Origin: Desulfobacterales bacterium
GTDB lineage: Bacteria; Desulfobacterota; Syntrophobacteria; B119-G9
DNA: 6,092 nucleotides
Assembly: GCA_026992215.1 (NCBI GenBank)
Contig: JALXAI010000271.1
Span: 1 to 6,092 of the forward strand
Direction: 5' to 3'
Each line of letters begins with the position of its first letter. Position 1 is the stretch's first letter. A program made the position numbers and the translations under genes. Shown piece after piece: positions 1 through 4,735 of the stretch. The notes below the pieces were generated by a model. The model did no database searches. It was not told the DNA's origin and saw only the letters and a program-made list of their open reading frames with translations.

Positions 1-775
1 TAACCGCGCTGAAAATGTTTCCGGCGTAAAACATCGAGGCGGCAGATCCGAAAACACCTGCTAACCACAGGTTGTCATTTTCAACAGCTTCCCACGTGAT
101 AGCCGAAAGAATACCCGTGTAAAAAAAAGCTGTCCACCCGTCCCGGGGTCTTCCGTCATATACATGACCGGCCCCGGGCAGGACCGCCGCACTTATCCCG
201 GCAAACCATGGATTTTTTAAATGTGCGCCGTATACTGATTCTGCCTGTTCTCCCGCAAGCTTTCGTGCTTTCGAAAGGTTCCCCTCCAGCACATAACACC
301 TGCCCGTGAGGGCCATAATGGTGTCCCTTACCTCCGGGTCGAGCTTTTCGTGCCGGTTCCTGATCTCGTTTAAAATTTCAAGGGCCTTTTGAGGTTCACA
401 TTTATTTATGAGTGCCCTGGCTTCCAGCAGTTTTGCCCCGATCTCAAGCGGATGATCGGGATACCTTCGGCAAAAAACCCGGGCGTATTTAAGAGTGTTT
501 TTCCAGTCATGAAGCTCGTAGTAACATCGAGCCAGTCGGAACAAGACCTCCGGTGTTCTTTTTTCACCGGGCAGAAAAAAAAGGAAACGCTTGTACTCCG
601 TGACGGCATCGTAATAATTTCCCCTTTTTTCAAGGGCTACCGCCAGATGATATTCTTCGTCCGCGAGACGCCGTGTTTTCTCCGGGCCGTGCGCGGCGTA
701 CAGGTTGCTCGGTGCCAGCAAAGCTGCAACAGCGCTTATAAGAACAATCCGTAGGAAGTATTTTGCTACTTTCAC
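1..775 (-). CDS. Exported TPR protein with C-terminal membrane domain (3' end outside window)
   Basis: The open frame runs from a GTG at 773-775 off the window edge, giving 258 complete codons. Residues 1-28 look like a signal peptide: basic MKVAKYFLR, a hydrophobic core VLISAVAALLA, then a likely cleavage near NLYAA. Residues about 36-180 are helical TPR-like repeats, for example YHLAVALEKRGNYYDAV (42-58) and VLFRLARCYYELHDWKNTLKYA (77-98, helix pair). From about residue 188 the chain becomes hydrophobic around PGAGHVYDGRPRDGW (200-214), a Gly/Pro-rich motif known from small membrane domains in TPR proteins of delta-proteobacteria. Inference: periplasmic TPR region tethered to the inner membrane, function unknown. 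The start is the only sensible one: a stop-free but start-free stretch lies upstream, and the SD (GGGA about 9 bases ahead) is weak. No promoter is visible in the 30 bases between the gene and the upstream terminators, so expression may depend on readthrough from the promoter at 1031-1059. Confidence 0.8.
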   Translation of the reverse strand, partial: MKVAKYFLRIVLISAVAALLAPSNLYAAHGPEKTRRLADEEYHLAVALEKRGNYYDAVTEYKRFLFFLPGEKRTPEVLFRLARCYYELHDWKNTLKYARVFCRRYPDHPLEIGAKLLEARALINKCEPQKALEILNEIRNRHEKLDPEVRDTIMALTGRCYVLEGNLSKARKLAGEQAESVYGAHLKNPWFAGISAAVLPGAGHVYDGRPRDGWTAFFYTGILSAITWEAVENDNLWLAGVFGSAASMFYAGNIFSAV

Positions 776-803
776 GATTCTTATCCCGGCCCCGATGCTC
801 CGT

Positions 804-844
804 AAAACAAAAAAAGCTGTGGCTAACGTTACCCACAGCTTTTT
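804..844 (-). terminator. Intrinsic terminator A (second of two)
   Basis: On the minus strand a perfect 12-bp stem, AAAAAGCTGTGG with CCACAGCTTTTT (arms 844-833 and 822-811), encloses a 10-base loop. It continues into two more T, a G and TTTT. The A-run on one side and T-run on the other make it formally bidirectional. It lies 30 bases ahead of the TPR start, so it would block transcription into that gene unless it is prevented from forming. Confidence 0.6.
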
Positions 845-972
845 CTCAAATAAAAAAACCATGGGTAACCGCTTCGTCTACCCATGGTTCTGAGTGCATT
901 CGATTTGTTTCGATCAACCCTCGGAACCTTGGGTAGACTTTTTAAAGAAAAAGTACCCAAAAAACCGAGGGG
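811..972 (-). promoter_or_regulatory. Candidate multi-hairpin attenuator leader of the TPR gene
   Basis: Read on the minus strand, six segments alternate. Segment 1 (971-948) pairs with segment 2 (943-918): CCCTCGG with CCGAGGG, TTGGGTA with TACCCAA, CTTTTT with AAAAAG. Segment 3 (894-876) pairs with segment 4 (867-857) as terminator B. Segment 5 (844-833) pairs with segment 6 (822-811) as terminator A. Segment 2 can instead pair with segment 3: GTCTACCCAAGGTTCCGAG (938-920) against 894-876, 17 of 19 positions. Segment 4 can pair with segment 5: GTTACCCA (869-862) with TGGGTAAC (835-828), extendable by about ten A-U, G-C and G-U pairs between the T-run of B and the A-run of A. The two sets exclude each other, and the second removes both terminators. 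The pairings are seen in the sequence; a regulatory role is inference, since related palindromes in tandem would cross-pair anyway. Confidence 0.4.
852..889 (-). terminator. Intrinsic terminator B (first of two)
   Basis: On the minus strand AACCATGGGTA (889-879) pairs perfectly with TACCCATGGTT (867-857) over 11 bp, with an 11-base loop. Seven consecutive T (858-852) overlap and follow the right arm. This is a textbook minus-strand rho-independent terminator. It lies 25 bases downstream of the stop codon of the small ORF at 914-1006. Confidence 0.7.
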
Positions 973-1006
973 CGAAATTGTTACAGCAACTAACACGCTG
1001 TGACAT
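914..1006 (-). CDS. Phe-rich small ORF, candidate leader peptide (30 aa)
   Basis: The ATG at 1006-1004 has a strong ribosome binding site, AAAAGGAGG (1024-1016), 9 bases ahead, and lies just downstream of a good sigma70-like promoter. The 30-residue product has Cys-Cys at residues 7-8. From residue 9 it reads NNFAPRFFGYFFFKK, with six Phe and one Tyr within 11 residues. The Phe/Tyr codons fall in segment 1 of the following hairpin (971-948). The stop codon (916-914) sits directly after segment 2. An 8-bp stem with one wobble pair (1004-997 with 987-980) covers the first codons. The Phe run is partly an effect of the T-rich palindrome, so the frame could be a by-product of a structured repeat. 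The good SD and promoter argue for real translation. No homolog is recognised. Confidence 0.4.
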   Translation of the reverse strand: MSQRVSCCNNFAPRFFGYFFFKKSTQGSEG

Positions 1007-1030
1007 TTTCCCAGTCCTCCTTTTGGGCGA

Positions 1031-1059
1031 ATGCTAGATAATTTTCTTCGGGATGTCAA
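1031..1059 (-). promoter_or_regulatory. Sigma70-like promoter, minus strand
   Basis: The minus strand reads TTGACA (1059-1054), a 17-bp spacer, then TAGCAT (1036-1031). The -35 is a full consensus match and the -10 matches four of six positions. A start near 1024 would leave a very short leader that begins almost at the SD of the small ORF at 1006. It is the only convincing minus-strand promoter seen upstream of the TPR gene. Confidence 0.55.
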
Positions 1060-1088
1060 GAGGTAATTCCACCTGTGTCGCTACAATC

Positions 1089-1221
1089 TATAATCAGCGT
1101 ATTTAGTATTACATTCTTAGAAAGGTTGTGGCAAGGCTACCTCAAGGAGCTGGTTCATGCCGATGATTTTGAAAATAAAGGACCAGGAAAAAGGCAAGTT
1201 AGGCCACACTAATTAGTGCGG
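1089..1221 (+). repeat. Structured direct repeat, copy 1 (R1)
   Basis: Positions 1103-1184 match 1633-1714 at 80 of 82 positions without gaps. Weaker similarity extends from a shared TATAAT (1089-1094) to a shared TGCGG (1217-1221). Inside are a stem GGCT-CC / GG-AGCT with loop TCAA, in which A1139 is a bulge, and an end hairpin, CAC/GTG around TAATTA (1207-1218). AAGGAG stands 7 bases before an ATG (1157) that opens a 19-codon frame, starting MPMILKIKD. Another frame through the same DNA reads ERLWQGYLKELVHADDF, so whether any of it is translated is open. It could be a small RNA, a 5' leader or a gene fragment. No -35 box is evident for the TATAAT. Confidence 0.75.
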
Positions 1222-1251
1222 AGATTTTAATATCGAAGCACTTTTTAAATC

Positions 1252-1536
1252 AACCGCAGACAGACGCAGACATGTGCAGACCAGCCTGCGGACGACCTGT
1301 CCGCCGGCTGATGCCTTGCACTTCGTGCAATGCAAAAATGCTTTTCGGCTACTTCCCCCAAACCGCCAACTCGACTACCCAAATTCCGAAAATCGGAAAT
1401 ACATTAGCCAACGGGTGGGTCAATTTTCGGCTACCATTTACAGCAATAATCCACTATCGCGAAGCGATGGCTTTCTTTGCTCGGGCAGAGTCGCCCGAGG
1501 AAAGATGTCTGTGTCCGTCTGTGTTCGTCTGCGGTT
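1252..1536. repeat. 285-bp palindromic element with internal stem-loops
   Basis: The ends are imperfect 30-bp inverted repeats (1252-1281 and 1507-1536), 22 of 30 positions matching, both starting AACCGCAGAC when read inward. Each end is itself a 10-bp periodic series of the core GCAGAC. Internal hairpins: CAGCC-T-GCGGAC with GTCCGC-C-GGCTG (1282-1310); TTGCAC/GTGCAA (1316-1330); TTCCGA/TCGGAA (1384-1398); ATCGC/GCGAT (1456-1468); CTCGGGC/GCCCGAG (1480-1499). TTTTCGGCTAC occurs twice directly (1342-1352, 1424-1434). No protein frame looks genuine, and no target-site duplication is visible. From memory, CGCAGA-type terminal repeats of this style are dispersed in several bacterial genomes. It is best called a non-autonomous palindromic repeat or MITE-like element; mobility is not shown. 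Confidence 0.7.
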
Positions 1537-1619
1537 AATTAATTTTGTTCGTGTTTTTCCTTTGATCCTCTTACCCATTTTCAGCCAGACATCACAATGA
1601 TTAAGTTTCCGGCTGTTGC

Positions 1620-1746
1620 TATAATCACCGTCTTAGTATTACATTCTTAGGAAGGTTGTGGCAAGGCTCCCTCAAGGAGCTGGTTCATGCCGATGATTTT
1701 GAAAATAAAGGACCCTGAAAATGTAAGGCTGTATTAATTAATGCGG
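1620..1746 (+). repeat. Structured direct repeat, copy 2 (R2)
   Basis: This is the second copy of the repeat at 1089-1221, 530 bases downstream. It again starts at a TATAAT (1620-1625). The central stem is GGCT (1665-1668), bulged C1669, CC, loop TCAA, then GG and AGCT (1676-1681). An outer GGCA/TGCC stem (1660-1663 with 1688-1691) encloses it, so both the SD (AAGGAG, 1674-1679) and the ATG at 1687 lie in paired RNA. That ATG opens only 16 codons. The end hairpin has changed on both sides relative to copy 1: C-G became T-A, C-G became T-G, and A-C became G-C. This fits selection for RNA pairing. It lies about 100 bases upstream of the small ORF at 1848 and could be part of its leader. Confidence 0.75.
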
Positions 1747-1766
1747 TTATTATAATTATGTCACCC

Positions 1767-1779
1767 CTTTGCTGCAAAG
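1767..1779. promoter_or_regulatory. Palindrome upstream of the small ORF, possible operator
   Basis: CTTTGC and GCAAAG form a perfect inverted repeat around a central T. It overlaps the first of two TCACCCC direct repeats (1761-1767 and 1788-1794), spaced 27 bases start to start. A TATAAT (1751-1756) lies just upstream and a TATAGT (1804-1809) just downstream, neither with a good -35. A binding site for a regulator is possible but not shown. Confidence 0.25.
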
Positions 1780-1847
1780 TAAAAATATCACCCCGGGATA
1801 GGTTATAGTTCTCCTGATCTGGCGGTTTTAAAACAGGGAGGTTTAAC

Positions 1848-1976
1848 ATGGCTGATAAAGTTAAAGTGGTTGAAGGCATCTGGCCGCGTGCTTCTTACTC
1901 TCTTTCGGCCTTTCCCCTTGAAAAAGAAAACATCAAATGTTGCCGGGTTAGCCCGAAGCCCCTGGCCCCGGCATGA
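1848..1976 (+). CDS. Small hypothetical protein (42 aa)
   Basis: The ATG at 1848 follows GGGAGG by six bases, one of the best ribosome binding sites in the window. The frame encodes 42 residues beginning MADKVKVVEGIWPRASYSL, with an adjacent Cys pair at 31-32 and ending KPLAPA. There is no signal peptide, membrane segment or recognisable domain. A hairpin with a T-rich tail follows at 2060-2080. It stands alone between the duplicated repeat and convergent tilS. It could be a genuine small protein or the 5' remnant of a longer decayed gene; no continuation in another frame was recognised. Confidence 0.4.
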   Translation: MADKVKVVEGIWPRASYSLSAFPLEKENIKCCRVSPKPLAPA

Positions 1977-2059
1977 TGCAAGGAAAACCGCCATCCGGAG
2001 GCACTGTTTTTTATCCTGGCTGTGGCTTCGCCGCACCTGCCTCCTTCCGTTTACCCCTG

Positions 2060-2080
2060 CTCCCTAATGGGAGTATTTTA
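2060..2080 (+). terminator. Weak intrinsic terminator after the small ORF
   Basis: CTCCC (2060-2064) and GGGAG (2069-2073) form a five-pair stem with a TAAT loop, followed by TATTTTAT on the plus strand. It would end transcription from the 1848 ORF before it runs into convergent tilS. The T-tail is interrupted and the stem is short. In the minus direction there is no T-run, so it is not an obvious terminator for tilS. Confidence 0.4.
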
Positions 2081-2102
2081 TACCGGATGCAAGATCATTT
2101 GG

Positions 2103-3548
2103 TTAAACTTCTTTGTTTGCACCTTCCGTCCATTTTATGCGAAGCAGCCTTTTTGTCCGTGGTGTGACTTTTACTCGATCATCGATCCTGTATCCTATTA
2201 TCCATATTATCTTGTCCGTATCCTGAAGGATCGGAATGAAGGGTCTCATGTAGCGGGGTATCTTTTCGTCGACGAAAAAATCCTGCAATTTTTTCGTACC
2301 GCCAAGGCCAAGGGGGACGAACCTGTCGCCGGGACAAGGGGACCTGATCTCAAGGGGGAAGTTAACCATATCGGCATCCATTATGGCTTCGCATGGTTCC
2401 AGTTTTGCCCAGTGAGCAGTGCCATGAGCCTGTCGAAGGTAGGTCTCTGATGGAAGGTATTCGAGCGAAATGATGACATCGAACGGATCCGCGATCTTAT
2501 ATACACCAGGAACCGAGATGGGGAAACAATAATTGAGATCGCTCTCCCGGGGTTTAACGCGAATGACGAGGTTTTCACCGTATTTTTCAGCTACCATGTT
2601 CCCGTGGAGCTCAACTGAAGCTCGCTCTCCGGAACGGGAACACATTCCGATGATTTCCTCGATTTTCTCAAAGCCTATGCCCCACACTTTCCTGGTAAGC
2701 TTTTTGATACACATCCTTATAATGCGCCTCCGGACGGCAGGGTAGTGTCGTAAGATGTCCGGAATCTTGACCTTAACAGACCTGGTTTTTCTGTCATAAA
2801 CAGAGATATTTTCCAGTATTTTTTCCGTGTAGCCGTCGAGGAATTCTTCTTCGTCCCGAACAATTTCCGCCGTTTTGCTGAGTGTTCGGACTATTTGTGG
2901 GTTTTCCTCTTTTAAGATCGGTATGACCCGGTGCCTGATCCTGTTTCGCAGAAAAGCCATATCCGTGTTGGAAGAGTCATACCTGAAGGAAATTTTTCTC
3001 TCCTTCAAAAAGGAAATAATTTCTTCTCTGCGGCATCTGATAAGGGGACGCACGAAAAGATCATCCCGGACGGGGGGAATCCCTGCCAGGCCGGTTATTC
3101 CCGCGCCTCTAACAAGGTTTAGAAGAACTTCTTCCGCCTGATCGTTTGCCGTGTGGCCTGTTGCAATTTTATTTGCCCCCAGGGCACTGGCAGTTTCGGT
3201 TAAAAAATGGTATCTTACCTCCCGGGCAGCCATTTCCAGCGAATGCTTATGCCTTGATTTGAAGTTTAAGACATCGGCTTTCTTGATTGTGATAGGAATT
3301 CCGAGGGACTCGGCCAGTTCCTTGCTGAATCTGGCATCTTCTTCCGCTTCTTCACCCCTGATGCCATGGTTAAGGTGTGCGGCAAGGAGAGATATGCCAA
3401 GACGTGACTGGAGATCTTTTAAAATATGAAGCAGGGCCACCGAATCCGGTCCTCCGGAGAGTGCAACCAGAACCCTGTCGCCGGGCTCGATCATGCTGTA
3501 CCTCTTAATTGTTTCCAGTACTTTTTCTTTTAGAGATTCGGTAGCCAT
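2103..3548 (-). CDS. tilS: tRNA(Ile)-lysidine synthase
   Basis: TilS uses ATP and lysine to convert C34 of the CAU anticodon of tRNA-Ile2 to lysidine, switching the tRNA from Met to Ile identity; it is cytoplasmic and normally essential. The 481-residue product has the N-type PP-loop SGGPDS at 31-36, HLNHGIRG at 58-65, GHTANDQAEE at 131-140 and RNRIRHRVIP at 201-210, all characteristic of the catalytic domain. The C-terminal domain at about 401-471 contains PGDRFVPLG and KKLQDFF and ends with DRVKVTPRTKRLLRI. Length is close to the longer TilS class with this extra domain. The ATG at 3548 was chosen because the frame upstream would overlap mtnA and adds a non-family extension; its SD is weak (AGAAAAG). 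It is divergent from mtnA with only 39 bases between the starts, and convergent with the small ORF at 1848. Confidence 0.95.
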   Translation of the reverse strand: MATESLKEKVLETIKRYSMIEPGDRVLVALSGGPDSVALLHILKDLQSRLGISLLAAHLNHGIRGEEAEEDARFSKELAESLGIPITIKKADVLNFKSRHKHSLEMAAREVRYHFLTETASALGANKIATGHTANDQAEEVLLNLVRGAGITGLAGIPPVRDDLFVRPLIRCRREEIISFLKERKISFRYDSSNTDMAFLRNRIRHRVIPILKEENPQIVRTLSKTAEIVRDEEEFLDGYTEKILENISVYDRKTRSVKVKIPDILRHYPAVRRRIIRMCIKKLTRKVWGIGFEKIEEIIGMCSRSGERASVELHGNMVAEKYGENLVIRVKPRESDLNYCFPISVPGVYKIADPFDVIISLEYLPSETYLRQAHGTAHWAKLEPCEAIMDADMVNFPLEIRSPCPGDRFVPLGLGGTKKLQDFFVDEKIPRYMRPFIPILQDTDKIIWIIGYRIDDRVKVTPRTKRLLRIKWTEGANKEV

Positions 3549-3564
3549 AATTTTTCTTTTCTGG

Positions 3565-3576
3565 GGTAATTTTACC
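3565..3576. promoter_or_regulatory. 12-bp palindrome between tilS and mtnA, possible operator
   Basis: GGTAATTTTACC has five-base inverted arms around TT. It is 16 bases from the tilS ATG and 11 bases from the mtnA ATG, and touches the mtnA SD (GGGAG). The identical 12-mer occurs at 5578-5589 in the other divergent intergenic region. Read on the minus strand it also contains TAAAAT, which could act as a -10 box. Confidence 0.35.
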
Positions 3577-3587
3577 GGGAGTAAAAA

Positions 3588-4709
3588 ATGAAAGTGGCTG
3601 GAGAATATTATCAAACAATTTGGCTCGATCCTCAAGATGAAACTGTCGTTAATATAATTGATCAGCGATTTTTACCTTTTGAGTTTTCTATTGAGCGTAT
3701 GAAAACGGTTTATGACGCCGTGCAGGCGATCTCCGAAATGAAGGTGAGAGGCGCGGGCTTAATTGGAGCTACCGCCGGATTCGGCATGTATCTCGCGGGG
3801 TTAAACGCTTCTGACAACTGGAAAATTTTTAGAAGACAAATGGTTGAAGCCGCTGACCTGCTGAAAAATGCGAGGCCCACGGCGGTTAATCTTGCATGGG
3901 CCGTGGATCGTCAACTTGGAGCACTGGAGCACGCTAAGGACTCGTCGGAGGCCAGGGTTGTTTTGCAGAAAACGGCTCTTGACATAGCCGGCGAAGACAG
4001 GGAATCATGCAGGTTGATTGGCGAACACGGGGTTAAGCTTATAGAACAAATAAGCGAAAACAAAGAAGGTGCCCCGGTAAATATTCTCACTCACTGCAAT
4101 GCCGGCTGGCTTGCCTTTGTCGATTACGGAAGTGCCACAGCCCCAATCTACCTGGCGCACAAAAGGGGTATCAGGATCCACGTCTGGGTGGATGAAACTC
4201 GTCCCTGGAACCAGGGATCGCGCCTTACCGCGTGGGAGCTAGCCCAGGAAGGTGTTCCGCACACCATAATTACGGACAATGTAGGTGGTCACCTCATGCA
4301 GCGGGGCATGGTGGACATGGTAATAGTGGGCTCAGACAGAACCACCTCTACCGGGGATGTCGCCAACAAGGTGGGTACGTACTTAAAGGCGCTCGCTGCT
4401 CGCGACAACGGCATACCTTTCTACGTGGCACTTCCCAGCTCAACCTTCGACTGGAATTTGAAAGACGGCATAGCTGAAATTCCCATCGAGGAAAGATCCG
4501 GAAATGAGGTCAAAAAAGTTATGGGCTGGTTGAAAGACAGGTTTGTCGAAGTGTCCATCGCATCTCCAGAAAGCCCCGCCATCAATTACGTCTTTGATGT
4601 CACCCCGGCCCGGCTCGTAACCGCCCTGATAACAGAACGGGGTATATGTTCGCCTTCGCCGGAGGGAATTCGAAGTCTATTTCCTGAATTTTCTGGGATA
4701 TTGCAGTAA
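3588..4709 (+). CDS. mtnA: S-methyl-5-thioribose-1-phosphate isomerase family protein
   Basis: MtnA isomerises 5-methylthioribose-1-phosphate to the ribulose form in methionine salvage; homologs also act in 5-deoxyribose salvage, and the fold is shared with eIF2B-type proteins. The 373-residue protein has the expected order of motifs: KVRGAGLIGATAGFGMY (52-68), ARPTAVNLAW (95-104), ILTHCNAGWLA (166-176), VDETRPWNQGSRLTAWEL (201-218), VGSDRTTSTGDVANKVGTY (247-265) and IPIEERSGNEV (298-308). Cys170 and Asp250 match the catalytic Cys and Asp of the family. The usual RGAPAIG is RGAGLIG here, a divergent subgroup feature. The start has a good SD, GGGAG six bases ahead. No other methionine-salvage gene is in the window, so methylthioribose as substrate is an inference; a DHAP-shunt-like role is an alternative. 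Confidence 0.88.
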   Translation: MKVAGEYYQTIWLDPQDETVVNIIDQRFLPFEFSIERMKTVYDAVQAISEMKVRGAGLIGATAGFGMYLAGLNASDNWKIFRRQMVEAADLLKNARPTAVNLAWAVDRQLGALEHAKDSSEARVVLQKTALDIAGEDRESCRLIGEHGVKLIEQISENKEGAPVNILTHCNAGWLAFVDYGSATAPIYLAHKRGIRIHVWVDETRPWNQGSRLTAWELAQEGVPHTIITDNVGGHLMQRGMVDMVIVGSDRTTSTGDVANKVGTYLKALAARDNGIPFYVALPSSTFDWNLKDGIAEIPIEERSGNEVKKVMGWLKDRFVEVSIASPESPAINYVFDVTPARLVTALITERGICSPSPEGIRSLFPEFSGILQ

Positions 4710-4722
4710 CGGGGTGACCCCG
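4710..4722. other. Short GC-rich hairpin between convergent genes
   Basis: CGGGG and CCCCG pair around TGA immediately after the mtnA stop codon, in the 26-base gap before the end of the convergent membrane-protein gene. It is not followed by a T-run in either direction, so it may slow or bound transcription from both sides but is not a clear intrinsic terminator. Confidence 0.3.
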
Positions 4723-4735
4723 GAATAGCCCTTGC

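Noticed and set aside
829..1059. 76-codon minus-strand frame starting with TTG
   Set aside because: Its TTG is the -35 box of a good promoter, it runs through two hairpins, and the ATG at 1006 in another frame has the real SD.
1089..1221. Known riboswitch (GEMM, preQ1, SAM, T-box) or 4.5S RNA in the repeat
   Set aside because: None of their conserved cores was found; the structure seen does not match them.
1252..1536. Complete insertion sequence
   Set aside because: No transposase frame and no clear target-site duplication.
1272..1600. Plus-strand frames of 88 and 108 codons
   Set aside because: They translate the palindromic element and its stem-loops, have no SD and look like low-complexity by-products.
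1089..1746. CRISPR array
   Set aside because: Only two copies of a long repeat, spaced 530 bases apart; no short regular repeats or cas genes.
1803..2036. Minus-strand 77-codon frame opposite the small ORF
   Set aside because: No SD or family resemblance; the plus strand has a much better start signal.
2022..2450. 142-codon plus-strand frame
   Set aside because: Mostly antisense to tilS, which is unambiguous on the other strand.
3549..3635. N-terminal extension of tilS by 29 codons
   Set aside because: It would overlap the start of mtnA, has no SD and is not part of the TilS family; the ATG at 3548 fits.
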